In this document: positions 29,718 through 41,873 of the stretch, piece after piece
Numbering within the stretch: position 1 is the first letter of the stretch
Layout: the number at the start of each line of letters is the position of its first letter
Assembly: GCF_025345615.1 (NCBI RefSeq)
Contig: NZ_JAODWD010000003.1
Coordinates: forward strand, 868,001-932,000
DNA length: 64,000 nt
Source of the DNA: Mycobacterium deserti
GTDB lineage: Bacteria; Actinomycetota; Actinomycetes; Mycobacteriales; Mycobacteriaceae
Direction: 5' to 3'
Notes under the pieces: generated by a model
Told to the model about the DNA's origin: nothing
Database searches by the model: none
What the model saw: only the letters and a program-made list of their open reading frames with translations
Translations under genes and position numbers: made by a program

Positions 29718-30574
29718 TGAAGCCGACCGCCGAGGAGCTGACCGACGCGCGACGGGTCATCGCGCGGGCGCTCGAGGAGGACCTGCAGTACGGACCCGAT
29801 GTCACGACGCTGGCGACAGTGTCTGCCGGCGCGACGACCACAGCGTCGCTGGTGTTGCGGGAACCCGGCGTGATCGCCGGTGTGGACGTGGCGCTGATGG
29901 TGCTCGACGAGGTGCTGGGCCGAGACGCCTACCTGGTGAAGGAGCGTGTCGACGACGGCGCGCGCCTGGACGCAGGCGGGGTGGTGCTCGTCCTCGATGC
30001 GCCGACCGCCGGGCTGCTGACAGCCGAACGCACCGTGCTGAACCTGCTGTGCCACCTCTCGGGCATCGCCACGGCCACCGCCGCCTGGGTCGACGCGGTC
30101 GACGGTACGGCGGCGAAGGTCCGCGACACCCGCAAGACGCTGCCGGGACTGCGCGCTCTGCAAAAATACGCGGTGCGCGTCGGCGGCGGGGTCAACCATC
30201 GAATGGGCCTCGGCGATGCGGCACTGATCAAGGACAACCATGTTGCCGCAGCGGGTTCGGTGCTGGCGGCGCTGCGTGCCGTGCGTGCAGCGGCGCCGAA
30301 TCTGCCGTGCGAGGTGGAGGTCGACTCGCTGGAACAACTCGACGATGTCCTTACCGAACGCGTCGAACTCGTTCTGCTGGACAACTTCCCGGTGTGGCAG
30401 ACGCAGATCGCCGTGCAGCGTCGCGACTCTCGTTCGCCTGCAACGAAACTCGAGTCATCGGGCGGCCTGGCCTTGGAGAACGCGGCGGAGTACGCTGGCA
30501 CGGGCGTGGATTATCTGGCCGTCGGCGCACTCACCCACTCGGTGCGAGTACTCGATATCGGCCTCGATCTCTGA
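29717..30574 (+). CDS. nadC: Nicotinate-nucleotide pyrophosphorylase (quinolinate phosphoribosyltransferase)
   Basis: 285 residues. It turns quinolinate and PRPP into nicotinate mononucleotide with CO2 loss, the third de novo NAD step. Motifs: EEDLQYGPDVTT near the start, LNLLCHLSGIATAT, RKTLPGLRALQKYAVRVGGG, HRMGLGDAALIKDNH and LESSGGLALENAAEYAGTGVDYL. The ATG at 29717 overlaps the nadB stop. No gene follows for 87 bases. Confidence 0.95.
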   Translation: MKPTAEELTDARRVIARALEEDLQYGPDVTTLATVSAGATTTASLVLREPGVIAGVDVALMVLDEVLGRDAYLVKERVDDGARLDAGGVVLVLDAPTAGLLTAERTVLNLLCHLSGIATATAAWVDAVDGTAAKVRDTRKTLPGLRALQKYAVRVGGGVNHRMGLGDAALIKDNHVAAAGSVLAALRAVRAAAPNLPCEVEVDSLEQLDDVLTERVELVLLDNFPVWQTQIAVQRRDSRSPATKLESSGGLALENAAEYAGTGVDYLAVGALTHSVRVLDIGLDL

Positions 30575-30648
30575 CCGTCCGAGGGGCACGCGACCGATCA
30601 GCGCGGGACTCACCTGCCGAGATTAGCTGTCGACGCCGTATTGCCCGC

Positions 30649-30654
30649 TACTAT
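30649..30654 (+). promoter_or_regulatory. -10 element of the small membrane protein gene
   Basis: TACTAT ends 7 nt before the GTG at 30662. This supports a leaderless start there rather than at an upstream TTG. Confidence 0.5.
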
Positions 30655-30661
30655 CAGGTCC

Positions 30662-31144
30662 GTGAACGACGATGAACCGCGCCGCGTCAACATCCTGACC
30701 ATCGTCGCCCTGGTCATTGCCATTGCGGCACTGGGCCTGGCGGGATGGACCTTCTACAAGACGGAGATGGCCAAGACCGAATATGACGCGACGCAGATCG
30801 CCGACGCCAAGGCGAAGGTCTGTGGCGCGATGGACGTCGTCCGACGGGGCGTGTCGCTCAACACCAACATGGCGCCCGCCGGCGGACCGCAAGACATCAC
30901 CGGCGCTCAGGCCGTCGCCGCGAACGCCCGGTTGTCGCTCTACGACGGCGGGCAGTACCTGCTCGCGCGTCTCGACCCGGCTACTCCGGCGCAGCTGTCG
31001 GACCGCGTGCGCGCCTTCGCCAACGGGCTGATGGACATCGGGGCTCACGCCACGGCGGGTGAGACGAATGACGAGCCCGCCCAGGCCGCGCGGCTCAAGG
31101 AAGCCGACGAGGCCAACAACACCATCGGCGAGCTCTGCAAGTAG
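30662..31144 (+). CDS. Membrane-anchored protein of unknown function
   Basis: 160 residues: a short cytoplasmic N-terminus (NDDEPRRVN), one transmembrane helix (about 10-32, ILTIVALVIAIAALGLAGWTF), then a roughly 125-residue extracytoplasmic domain rich in Ala, Asp and Thr. Two cysteines (in AKAKVCGAMD and GELCK) could pair. No domain recognised. Similar single-pass proteins sit beside nad and his genes in mycobacteria, but nothing ties it to either pathway. The TANNNT-spaced GTG at 30662 was chosen as start. Confidence 0.7.
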   Translation: MNDDEPRRVNILTIVALVIAIAALGLAGWTFYKTEMAKTEYDATQIADAKAKVCGAMDVVRRGVSLNTNMAPAGGPQDITGAQAVAANARLSLYDGGQYLLARLDPATPAQLSDRVRAFANGLMDIGAHATAGETNDEPAQAARLKEADEANNTIGELCK

Positions 31145-31148
31145 CCGC

Positions 31149-31736
31149 TCAGCCGGCACTGTCCGCGCTGTCGACGCGGAGCAGGGTTCGCGCCGCGGTT
31201 TTGGCGGCGTCCAGCGCGGCTCGATCGCCTGCGATCCGGGAGAGGATCAACGCCCCTTCGATGAGGGCGATGACGGCAAAGGCCGCCTGATCGGCGTCGG
31301 CAGTCGGCCAGCCGTCCGACTCCAGCCGGTCGGCGACCGCCTGGCGCCAGCCGTTGAACGCCCGCGCCGACGCCTCGCGCACCTGCGTGCTCGCGTTCAC
31401 CGATTCCGTGGCGATCGGTTCGATGGGGCACCCGTCGCGCGGATCGGAGGTCAGCCCCGCGGCCATCAGGTCGATCCAGCCGTCGATGATGTCGGCGACC
31501 GACAGCCCGCTCTCGAGCATCGTGCGTAGCCGTCGCTCGATGTCGGCACCGACGGTGTCGACCACCGCGGCCGCCAATTCCTGTTTGCCGCTGGGGAAGT
31601 GGTGATACAACGAGCCCGCTTTGACGGCGGCCGTCTCGAGGATCTGGTTGACGCCCGTCGCGGAATAGCCTTGGCGGCGAAACAGCACGGCCGCGGAGTC
31701 GACCAAGGCCGCGCGGCTTCGATCTGGACGGGGCAT
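31149..31736 (-). CDS. TetR-family transcriptional regulator
   Basis: 195 residues. The N-terminal HTH is typical: RSRAALVDSAAVLFRRQGYS, TGVNQILETAAVKAGSLYHHFPSGKQEL. The C-terminal part (GWIDLMAAGLTSDPRDGCPIEPIATE) resembles LmrA/YxaF-type regulators. It is divergent from a zinc alcohol dehydrogenase, and a palindrome (31763-31776) lies between them, so it probably represses that gene and itself. On the minus strand TAAAGT ends 7 nt before the ATG, predicting a leaderless mRNA. Confidence 0.84.
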   Translation of the reverse strand: MPRPDRSRAALVDSAAVLFRRQGYSATGVNQILETAAVKAGSLYHHFPSGKQELAAAVVDTVGADIERRLRTMLESGLSVADIIDGWIDLMAAGLTSDPRDGCPIEPIATESVNASTQVREASARAFNGWRQAVADRLESDGWPTADADQAAFAVIALIEGALILSRIAGDRAALDAAKTAARTLLRVDSADSAG

Positions 31737-31743
31737 GCCCTTG

Positions 31744-31776
31744 ACTTTACTAGAAAGGTCACTCAAGAATACTTGA
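31744..31776. promoter_or_regulatory. TetR-gene -10 and candidate operator for the TetR/dehydrogenase pair
   Basis: The perfect inverted repeat TCAAG-AATA-CTTGA (31763-31776) lies in the 65-base divergent gap. The minus-strand -10 TAAAGT (31749-31744) is 13 bases away. Direct binding by the adjacent TetR protein is an inference from position. Confidence 0.5.
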
Positions 31777-31801
31777 ACGGCCACTAAAGAAGGGCAACGA
31801 G

Positions 31802-32830
31802 ATGCGGCAGCTGATGTTCGAAGCAACGGGCACGTACGCGTGGCGGGAGGCAACCGGGCCGCAGATCACGGCGCCGGACCAGGCGATCGTCCGCCCGCTG
31901 ACCGTCGCGTGCTGCGATCTCGATGTCGCGGTCGCCCAGGGACGGCTGCCGATGCCTCCCGGACATGCCGTGGGGCATGAGGGGGTCGCAGAGGTCGCGG
32001 CCGTCGGCGACGCCGTCACAAGAGTCAAGGTCGGCGACCGGGTCGTCGTGCCGTTCCAGATCAACTGCGGCGCCTGCGGGGCCTGTCGGCGGGGCGCCAC
32101 CGGGTCGTGCGGATCGCTGCCGCTGATGGCCATGTACGGGATGGCGCCGCTGGCCGGTCTCGACGGGGGCGGTTTCATGGCCGATCTGGTGCTGGTGCCG
32201 CATGCCGACGCGATGCTCGTCGGTGTTCCTGCGGGACTCGATCCGGTCGCGATCGCGTCGATGTCGGACAACATCCCCGATGGCTGGCGCGGTGTCGGGC
32301 CCTACCGCGACGAACTCGCCGCGCTCGACCCCGCGGACCGGCGGGTTCTCGTGGTGGGCCGACTGTCGGTCGGGCTGTATGCAGTGGCCTCGGCAGCGGC
32401 GATGGGCGTAGAGGTCGACTACGTCGACACCGATCAGAGCCGCCTCGCCATCGCCGAGAAGCTGGGCGCCGCCGTGCACGACCGCAAGAAGCCGGACAGG
32501 GCCGCCGACCCGTATCCGGTCACCGTGCACACCTCGGCCGAGCCGGCCGTACTCGCCGCGACGCTGCGCGCAACCTGGCCCGACGGAGTGTGCACCGATA
32601 CCGGGATCTACGCGCAGGGTTCGGTGGAGATGCCGTTGCTGGCCATGTACACCCGCGGCGTGCGCTTTGTGACCGGCAGGGTCAATGCCCGTGCGGTGAT
32701 TCCCGACGTGTTGAGCCTGCTCACGGGTCGCGATCTGACACCAGCGGTGCAGCGAGTCGTGCCGTGGGACGAGGCGCCCGCGGTGTGGCCGACGATGACA
32801 GGCAAGACGGTCTTCACCCGAGCCGCCTGA
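31802..32830 (+). CDS. Zinc-dependent medium-chain alcohol dehydrogenase-like protein
   Basis: 342 residues of the MDR superfamily. The catalytic zinc region has CCDLD (Cys37/38) and PGHAVGHEG (His55/His59-Glu60). The structural zinc lobe has Cys89, 92, 95 and 103 ([16 protein letters not shown]). The nucleotide-binding domain reads [22 protein letters not shown]. The substrate is unknown; the fold covers alcohols, aldehydes and polyols. An AAGGG ribosome site precedes the ATG. The divergent TetR gene and the shared palindrome suggest induction by a small molecule, perhaps its substrate. Confidence 0.85.
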   Translation: MRQLMFEATGTYAWREATGPQITAPDQAIVRPLTVACCDLDVAVAQGRLPMPPGHAVGHEGVAEVAAVGDAVTRVKVGDRVVVPFQINCGACGACRRGATGSCGSLPLMAMYGMAPLAGLDGGGFMADLVLVPHADAMLVGVPAGLDPVAIASMSDNIPDGWRGVGPYRDELAALDPADRRVLVVGRLSVGLYAVASAAAMGVEVDYVDTDQSRLAIAEKLGAAVHDRKKPDRAADPYPVTVHTSAEPAVLAATLRATWPDGVCTDTGIYAQGSVEMPLLAMYTRGVRFVTGRVNARAVIPDVLSLLTGRDLTPAVQRVVPWDEAPAVWPTMTGKTVFTRAA

Positions 32831-32844
32831 CGCACACGTGGGGA

Positions 32845-33258
32845 TCAGCCGATGTCGGCGACGAAGATCGCCATCTTGTTGATCTGTGCACGCGCCATGA
32901 ACGGCAGCCCCGGCTCGCCGCCACTGCCCGCGGGCAGGATGCGCGGATTGGTCAGGTGCAGGTCGCGTCGGATGAGGTGCAGATCGGCCTCTCCTGCGGC
33001 CATGACGTTTTTCACCCAGTCCGTTTTCCCGTGGCCGAGCGCGATCGCGACGGTGTCGCCCTTGCGGTAGGCGGTGACGATGGTCTCGTAGGGCTTACCG
33101 GACTTGCGGCCCCGGTGTTTGATGGTCGCCATTCCCGGCATCAGCCGCGACAACGGCCTGATCATCTTGTTCAGGTACTTGACTTGCAGGTTTTCGAACC
33201 AGGGCGGGAACACCATGGGCACGCCGGGTGCGTTGTTGGGGTGCTCGCTGGCTCGCAT
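32845..33258 (-). CDS. Nitroreductase/deazaflavin-dependent oxidoreductase family protein
   Basis: 137 residues related to the F420/FMN split-barrel family: [61 protein letters not shown] and [11 protein letters not shown]. The [12 protein letters not shown] segment matches the cofactor phosphate loop of the DUF385-type branch, and the [13 protein letters not shown] motif is diagnostic. Less Ddn-like than the protein at 6769. A GGAGG ribosome site precedes the ATG at 33258. It is divergent from hisD across 45 bases. Confidence 0.8.
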   Translation of the reverse strand: MRASEHPNNAPGVPMVFPPWFENLQVKYLNKMIRPLSRLMPGMATIKHRGRKSGKPYETIVTAYRKGDTVAIALGHGKTDWVKNVMAAGEADLHLIRRDLHLTNPRILPAGSGGEPGLPFMARAQINKMAIFVADIG

Positions 33259-33285
33259 GACGCCTCCATTACCGATTTGTGCTGC

Positions 33286-33296
33286 TCTGGGACAAT
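33286..33296 (+). promoter_or_regulatory. hisD operon promoter (extended -10)
   Basis: TCTGGGACAAT, with GACAAT (33291-33296) as the -10 and TGG before it as an extended element. It ends 7 nt before the GTG at 33304. The same 11 bases occur at the same distance before trpE. Confidence 0.55.
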
Positions 33297-33303
33297 GGTC
33301 AGC

Positions 33304-36384
<3,081 letters not shown>

Positions 36385-36388
<4 letters not shown>

Positions 36389-37002
36389 CAAAGAAAGTCG
36401 TTGTGCTCGACTACGGGTCGGGAAATCTGCGCTCGGCGCAGCGAGCACTGGAGCGGACCGGAGCCGACGTCGAGGTCACAGCCGACGCCGATGCGGCCAT
36501 GAACGCCGACGGCCTCGTGGTGCCCGGTGTAGGCGCGTTCGAGGCGTGCATGGTGGGGCTGCGCAAGATCGACGGAGCGAAGCTCATCGCCGACCGGGTG
36601 GCGGCGGGCCGTCCGGTACTGGGGGTGTGCGTCGGCATGCAGATCCTGTTCGCCCGCGGTGTCGAGTTCGGTGTCGAGTCCTCCGGGTGCGGCCAATGGC
36701 CCGGCGCGGTGGTCCGACTGGACGCCCCGGTGATCCCCCACATGGGGTGGAACGTGGTCAACGCGCCCGCGGGCACCCAGCTGTTCAAGGGCATGGATGC
36801 CGACACCCGCTTCTACTTCGTGCACTCCTATGCGGCGCAACAGTGGCAGGGCAGTCCCGGCGCGCAACTGACGTGGGCCACCCACCACGTGCCGTTCCTG
36901 GCCGCGGTCGAGGACGGCGTCCTGTCGGCCACCCAGTTCCACCCCGAGAAGAGCGGCGACGCAGGTGCCGCCCTTTTGGGCAACTGGGTCGAGGGGATCT
37001 AA
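36385..37002 (+). CDS. hisH: Imidazole glycerol phosphate synthase, glutaminase subunit
   Basis: 205-residue class I glutaminase that hands ammonia to His[18 protein letters not shown] opens the fold, the nucleophile Cys is in [11 protein letters not shown], and the His-Glu pair is in [12 protein letters not shown]. The GTG start overlaps the hisB stop by 4 bases. The usual order hisH-hisA-impA-hisF is kept. Confidence 0.95.
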
Positions 37003-37003
37003 G

Positions 37004-37759
37004 TTGACGGCCGTGAAGCTGATTCTCCTTCCCGCCGTTGATGTGGTCGACGGTCGCGCCGTACGCCTGGTCCAGGGTCAGGCCGGCAGCGAAACCGAAT
37101 ACGGCTCGGCGCTCGACGCCGCGATGACCTGGCAGCGCGACGGTGCGGAGTGGATCCACCTGGTCGATCTGGACGCGGCGTTCGGCCGCGGAAGTAACCG
37201 CAAGCTGCTCGCCGAGGTGGTCGGCACGCTCGATGTGGCCGTCGAACTGTCGGGTGGCATCCGCGACGACGAGTCACTCGAGGCCGCACTGGCCACCGGA
37301 TGCGCCCGGGTGAACCTCGGAACCGCCGCGCTGGAGAACCCGCAGTGGTGCGCCAAGGTCGTGGCCGAGCACGGCGAACGCGTGGCGGTGGGCCTGGACG
37401 TGAAGATCGACCCCTCCTCGCCTGACGGCGGGTTCCGACTCCGTGGCCGCGGGTGGGAGACCGACGGCGGCGATTTGTGGCAGGTGCTGGAACGTCTCGA
37501 CCGCGAAGGGTGTTCACGCTTCGTCGTCACCGACGTCACCAAGGACGGCACGCTGAACGGGCCGAACCTCGAGCTGCTGTCGAAGGTCACCGAACGCACC
37601 AACGCTCCGGTGATCGCCTCCGGCGGCGTCTCCAGCCTCGACGACCTGCGGGCAATCGCGACGCTTTCCGACCGAGGAGTCGAGGGCGCAATCGTGGGAA
37701 AGGCGTTGTACGCCGGGCGTTTCACGCTGCCCGAAGCGCTGGCAGCGGTGGCGGGATAG
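37004..37759 (+). CDS. priA: Bifunctional HisA/TrpF isomerase (PriA)
   Basis: 251-residue TIM barrel. In actinobacteria this protein isomerises both ProFAR (histidine) and phosphoribosylanthranilate (tryptophan), and no trpF is found among the trp genes here. Motifs: [20 protein letters not shown] (catalytic Asp), [45 protein letters not shown] and [16 protein letters not shown] (second Asp). The TTG at 37004 lies 7 nt after GAGGGG and is preferred to the GTG at 37013, although the latter would be closer to the usual protein start. It overlaps impA by one base. Confidence 0.93.
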   Translation: MTAVKLILLPAVDVVDGRAVRLVQGQAGSETEYGSALDAAMTWQRDGAEWIHLVDLDAAFGRGSNRKLLAEVVGTLDVAVELSGGIRDDESLEAALATGCARVNLGTAALENPQWCAKVVAEHGERVAVGLDVKIDPSSPDGGFRLRGRGWETDGGDLWQVLERLDREGCSRFVVTDVTKDGTLNGPNLELLSKVTERTNAPVIASGGVSSLDDLRAIATLSDRGVEGAIVGKALYAGRFTLPEALAAVAG

Positions 37760-38574
37760 TGGCGCTCGACGCGGCCGACCTTGGCGCGCTGGTCGCCGAG
37801 GCCGCCGAGATCCTGGACGCCGCCGCCAAGCCGTTCATCGCGGGGCACCGGGCCGACTCCGCCGTCCAGAAGAAGGGCAACGACTTCGCCACCGAAGTGG
37901 ATCTGGCCATCGAACGCCAGGTCGTGGAGGCTCTGACAGACAAGACCGGAATCGGCGTGCACGGCGAGGAATTCGGCGGCGCGGACATCGACTCTCCGCT
38001 GGTGTGGGTGCTCGACCCGATCGACGGCACGTTCAACTATGCGGCGGGCTCACCGATGGCCGCGATCCTGCTCGGTCTGGTGCGCGACGGCGAACCTGTC
38101 GCGGGGTTGACGTGGGTGCCGTTCACGGGCGAGCGCCTGACCGCCGTCGTCGGTGAGCCGCTGCGCTACAACGGCGAAGAGCGACCCGCGCTGAAACCCG
38201 CCAAGCTGGACGACTCGATCATCGGGGTCAGCACCTTCAACGTCGACTCGCGCGGCGATGTCCCCGGCCGGTACCGACTGGCGGTGATCGAGAACCTGAG
38301 CCGCAGATGCTCCCGCATGAGGATGCATGGGGCCACCGGTATCGACCTCGCCTACACCGCCGCCGGAATCCTAGGTGGTGCAATAAGTTTCAGCGGTCAC
38401 GTGTGGGACCACGCCGCAGGCGTTGCGCTGGTGCGGTCCGCGGGCGGCGTAGTCACCGACCTGTCCGGCAACGACTGGACGGTGAAATCGCCGTCGGCGT
38501 TGGTGGGCGCGCCCGGAACGCACGGTGAATTGTTGGACCTGCTGCGCTCCGTGGGTGTGACAGAGGACTTCTGA
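37759..38574 (+). CDS. impA: Inositol-monophosphatase family protein ImpA
   Basis: 271-residue Mg2+-dependent phosphatase. Metal and substrate motifs: [22 protein letters not shown] and [17 protein letters not shown]. In mycobacteria it sits in the his operon (Rv1604 position). It could act on inositol phosphate or, as for related HisN enzymes, on histidinol phosphate; sequence alone does not decide. The operon otherwise lacks a histidinol phosphatase, which makes the second role worth testing. The GTG start overlaps the priA stop and its TGA overlaps the hisF ATG by one base. Confidence 0.9.
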   Translation: MALDAADLGALVAEAAEILDAAAKPFIAGHRADSAVQKKGNDFATEVDLAIERQVVEALTDKTGIGVHGEEFGGADIDSPLVWVLDPIDGTFNYAAGSPMAAILLGLVRDGEPVAGLTWVPFTGERLTAVVGEPLRYNGEERPALKPAKLDDSIIGVSTFNVDSRGDVPGRYRLAVIENLSRRCSRMRMHGATGIDLAYTAAGILGGAISFSGHVWDHAAGVALVRSAGGVVTDLSGNDWTVKSPSALVGAPGTHGELLDLLRSVGVTEDF

Positions 38575-39347
38575 TGGACCTCGCGGTGCGCATCATCCCG
38601 TGCCTGGACGTTGACGACGGCCGGGTGGTCAAGGGCGTCAACTTCGAGAACCTGCGCGACGCGGGCGATCCCGTCGAACTGGCCGCCGCATACGACGCCG
38701 AGGGCGCTGATGAGCTGACGTTCCTTGACGTCACTGCCTCCTCGGCGGGGCGGGCCACCATGCTCGAGGTCGTCAAACGCACCGCGGAGCAGGTGTTCAT
38801 TCCGCTGACCGTCGGCGGCGGAGTGCGCTCGGTGGCCGACGTCGATGTGCTTCTGCGTGCGGGTGCCGACAAGGTCGCGGTCAACACCGCCGCTATCGCT
38901 CGGCCGGAACTGCTGGCGGAGTTGTCGCGCCAGTTCGGGTCGCAGTGCATAGTACTGTCCGTCGACGCCCGCACCGTGCCGCAGGGGCAGGGCTCAACGC
39001 CCTCCGGGTGGGAGGTCACCACCCATGGCGGCCGACGGGGCACCGGTATCGACGCAGTCGAATGGGCGACGCGCGGAGCCGAACTCGGGGTCGGCGAAAT
39101 CCTGCTGAACTCCATGGACTTCGACGGCACCAAGGCCGGGTTCGATCTGCCGATGATCAAGGCGGTGCGCGGCGCGGTCAATGTGCCCGTGATCGCCAGC
39201 GGCGGTGCGGGAGCCGCCGAACACTTCGCGCCGGCCGTCATCGCCGGTGCCGACGCCGTGCTGGCCGCCAGCGTCTTTCACTTCCGCGAACTGACCATCG
39301 GTCAGGTCAAGGCGGCGATGGCGGCGGAAGGGATAGTGGTCAGGTGA
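38574..39347 (+). CDS. hisF: Imidazole glycerol phosphate synthase, cyclase subunit
   Basis: 257-residue TIM barrel that closes the imidazole ring using ammonia from HisH. Catalytic aspartates are in [17 protein letters not shown] and [28 protein letters not shown] and [11 protein letters not shown] are the phosphate-binding loops. The ATG shares one base with the impA stop. Confidence 0.96.
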   Translation: MDLAVRIIPCLDVDDGRVVKGVNFENLRDAGDPVELAAAYDAEGADELTFLDVTASSAGRATMLEVVKRTAEQVFIPLTVGGGVRSVADVDVLLRAGADKVAVNTAAIARPELLAELSRQFGSQCIVLSVDARTVPQGQGSTPSGWEVTTHGGRRGTGIDAVEWATRGAELGVGEILLNSMDFDGTKAGFDLPMIKAVRGAVNVPVIASGGAGAAEHFAPAVIAGADAVLAASVFHFRELTIGQVKAAMAAEGIVVR

Positions 39348-39379
39348 TGAGCGCTCGTGCGGAGAACGGACAGTCATGA
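39347..39379 (+). other. 10-codon open frame bridging hisF and hisI
   Basis: The hisF TGA overlaps an ATG (39347) that opens a frame [10 protein letters not shown] ending in a TGA at 39377-39379, which in turn overlaps the hisI ATG at 39376. Both ends form stop/start overlaps, so ribosomes could pass from hisF to hisI through it. It may be a coupling element or chance. Confidence 0.3.
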
Positions 39380-39723
39380 GTCTCGACGCAAGCATCGCCG
39401 GGCGGTTGAAGCGCGACGCGAACGGGCTGTTCGCCGCGGTCGCGCAGGAGCGCGGCACCGGTCAGGTGCTGATGGTGGCGTGGATGGACGACGACGCCCT
39501 GGCCCGCACGCTGGAAACCCGTGAGGCGACGTATTACTCGCGTTCCCGCGGCGAGCAATGGGTCAAGGGCGCGACGTCCGGCCACACGCAGTACGTTCAC
39601 TCGGTCCGCCTGGACTGTGACGGCGATACCGTCCTGCTGGAGGTCGATCAGGTCGGCGCGGCATGTCACACCGGCGACCACAGTTGCTTCGACGCCGATG
39701 TGCTGCTCACGCAGGAAATCTGA
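39376..39723 (+). CDS. hisI: Phosphoribosyl-AMP cyclohydrolase
   Basis: 115-residue stand-alone HisI (no PRA-PP pyrophosphohydrolase domain; hisE must lie elsewhere). It hydrolyses the adenine ring of PR-AMP. The zinc/magnesium site is in [49 protein letters not shown] and [16 protein letters not shown] are typical. Last clear his gene; the hydrolase that follows starts 3 bases after its stop. Confidence 0.95.
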   Translation: MSLDASIAGRLKRDANGLFAAVAQERGTGQVLMVAWMDDDALARTLETREATYYSRSRGEQWVKGATSGHTQYVHSVRLDCDGDTVLLEVDQVGAACHTGDHSCFDADVLLTQEI

Positions 39724-39726
39724 GCA

Positions 39727-40719
39727 ATGGTGCGGTTGGCCGCGATAGCCGTCGTGGCATTCGGCGCCGTCGTCGTGCGCACCCGTCTGAAGGTGCGGGA
39801 TGCGCTCACGGCAGTGGCTCCCGAACTGCGCAGCCCGCTGCTGCCGTTCACCGCGTTGCGGTTCACCGAGCGCAACCTGCCGATCATCCGGCGGGTGTTC
39901 GGGATCCGCGCGCGGACCGGTGGCGGCGTCGTAGTCGGTGAGCGTCATATCGGTCGGGTGCCGGTGTTGGTGATCACGCCCGAGAAGCATTCGGCGCCAA
40001 GTCCTGCGGTGTTGTGGATTCACGGCGGTGGGTACGTCGTTGGCAGCCCCCAGTTCGAGGCGGGCGGTGCCGCACGTCTGGCGCGTGACCTCGGGGCCGT
40101 CGTGGTGTCACCCGACTACCGGTTGGCGCCTGAGCACCCGTTTCCGGCCGGACTGGACGACTGCATGGCGGTGCTGACGTGGATGCGCACCAACGCCGCC
40201 GGGTTGGGAATCGACGCCGACCGGATCGCGGTCATCGGGGCGAGCGCAGGAGGTGGTCTGGCCGCGGCGGTCGCTCAACGCAGCCACGACGAGGGCATCC
40301 CGCTTCGGGCCCAGGTGCTGGTCTACCCGATGCTCGACGACCGCAGTGCGCTACGAGGAGACCACGGAGGCCGCGGCACCTTCGCGTGGACACCAGAGTC
40401 GAACGTCTTCGGGTGGACGGCGTATCTGGGCCGTCCACCGCGGATGTCGGACGCCCCCGATTACGCGGCCCCGGCACGGCGCACCGATCTGGCGGGCCTG
40501 CCGCCGGCGTGGGTCGGAGTGGGCCGACTGGACCTCTTCCACGACGAGGACGTCGCCTACGCCGAGAGGCTGCGCCGCGACGGCGTCCCGTGCGAACTCG
40601 TGGTCGTGCCGGGGATGTACCACGGCGCGGACGGAATCGCGATGAAGGCCCAGTCGATGATGGACTTTCGCGCAGGCATGCTCGCCCATCTGCGCACCCA
40701 CCTCGCCGAGGAGGGCTAG
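39727..40719 (+). CDS. Alpha/beta hydrolase (hormone-sensitive-lipase family esterase)
   Basis: 330 residues. The oxyanion motif HGGGYVVG and the nucleophile motif GASAGGGLAA are those of the HSL family. DYRLAPEHPFPAGLDD is the HSL hallmark, and D in RLDLFHDEDV with H in GMYHGAD should complete the triad. A short hydrophobic N-terminus (LAAIAVVAFGAVVV) may anchor it to the membrane. It lies 3 bases after hisI and is likely read through from the his operon. Its TAG stop shares the tetranucleotide CTAG with the convergent rsbP-like gene. Confidence 0.87.
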   Translation: MVRLAAIAVVAFGAVVVRTRLKVRDALTAVAPELRSPLLPFTALRFTERNLPIIRRVFGIRARTGGGVVVGERHIGRVPVLVITPEKHSAPSPAVLWIHGGGYVVGSPQFEAGGAARLARDLGAVVVSPDYRLAPEHPFPAGLDDCMAVLTWMRTNAAGLGIDADRIAVIGASAGGGLAAAVAQRSHDEGIPLRAQVLVYPMLDDRSALRGDHGGRGTFAWTPESNVFGWTAYLGRPPRMSDAPDYAAPARRTDLAGLPPAWVGVGRLDLFHDEDVAYAERLRRDGVPCELVVVPGMYHGADGIAMKAQSMMDFRAGMLAHLRTHLAEEG

Positions 40720-41873
40720 GCGGACCGGTTCGCCGGGACGCTCACGGCCAGGACCGCGACATCGTCTTCGACACCGGTGCCGAGACTTTCGAGCAGTTCC
40801 TGGACTTGGGTCACGACGGCGACCGCCGTCGTCGGGGCGTGCGCCGATGCGAATTCGATCAACGCGTCCTCGTCGTCGTAGCGCTTCGAGTCGACACCGG
40901 TACGCGCTTCGGTCAGTCCGTCGGTGTAGAGCATCAAGGTATCGCCAGGCGCTAACCGCAATCGCGCGGAAACGAACCGCGCGTCGGTGGTGATACCGAT
41001 GGCCTGGCCACCGGCCGTGCTCACGTAGCGCGCGCTGCCGTCGGCGGTGATCAGCAGGGCCGGCTGATGCCCTCCGCTTGCCAGGTGGACCTCGAAACCA
41101 TCCCGGTCTCGGGTCAATACACCGAAAATCACCGTGCAGAAACGGAGTGCCTCGTTGAGCACCTCCTGATGAAAGACCACGTCGAGATTGCGCAACACCG
41201 TGGTCGGATTGTCGTCGATGGTTGCCGCGGCTCGCAGTGTGTAGCGGGTCAGTGAGGTCAGCGCCGCGGCATTGGCTCCCTTTCCACACACGTCGCCGAG
41301 GAAGAATCCTGATTTCTGCGCCGACAGCGGGAACAGATCGTAGAAGTCGCCGCCCACGTCGTCGGACGAGGCCGCGTGATAGTGCGCACGCGCCTGCAAG
41401 CCCTCCGGGGGTACGAGCGACGGCGGAAGCAACGAGCGCTGCAGTGTCCGCGCGAGGACCTGTACGCGCATGCGTTCCCGTTCGGCTTCTCTTCGCGCCT
41501 CGAGCAGTTCGCGTTCGTAGGAGCGTCGATCGCGCGCGTCCTGCAGGACGAACCGATAGAGCACCGCGTGTCCATCGTCGCCCATCTTCGCGTTCGCCGT
41601 GAGGAACACGGGCATGCGTGCGCCGCCCGCGGTGACCAGATCGACGGTGATGCCGGCGAATTCACCGGTCATGTGCAGCATGGGGCCGAAGTGGGTTTCG
41701 TAATGGATGCGCCCGCCGGCGCTGAACAGGTCGGTGATCTCGGTTCCCACCAGGTCCTCTGGCCGGTAGCCGAGCCACCGCGCCAGCGTCGAATTAACCG
41801 CGGCGATGCGCCGATCGGGGTAGGCCTCGACACACCCGCACGGCGCGTTGTCGAAGAAGTCGCCCGAGTTCAC
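40716..41873 (-). CDS. PAS-domain PP2C (SpoIIE-type) phosphatase, RsbP-like
   Basis: 385 residues. An N-terminal PAS domain (about 1-125: FFDNAPCGCVEAYPDRRIAAVN, WLGYRPEDLVGTEITDL) is followed by a charged helix (ELLEARREAERERMRVQVLART, about 135-165) and a SpoIIE phosphatase domain with metal motifs DDVGGDFYDLF, GDVCGKGANAA, LASGGHQPALL, LYTDGLTEAR and EDDVAVLAV. In Bacillus subtilis RsbP, the same PAS-PP2C order serves as the energy-stress phosphatase that frees the sigma factor through an anti-anti-sigma factor. The GTG at 41873 overlaps the stop of the RsbQ-like gene (GTGA). No anti-anti-sigma gene lies nearby, so the target must be elsewhere. Confidence 0.87.
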   Translation of the reverse strand: MNSGDFFDNAPCGCVEAYPDRRIAAVNSTLARWLGYRPEDLVGTEITDLFSAGGRIHYETHFGPMLHMTGEFAGITVDLVTAGGARMPVFLTANAKMGDDGHAVLYRFVLQDARDRRSYERELLEARREAERERMRVQVLARTLQRSLLPPSLVPPEGLQARAHYHAASSDDVGGDFYDLFPLSAQKSGFFLGDVCGKGANAAALTSLTRYTLRAAATIDDNPTTVLRNLDVVFHQEVLNEALRFCTVIFGVLTRDRDGFEVHLASGGHQPALLITADGSARYVSTAGGQAIGITTDARFVSARLRLAPGDTLMLYTDGLTEARTGVDSKRYDDEDALIEFASAHAPTTAVAVVTQVQELLESLGTGVEDDVAVLAVSVPANRSA

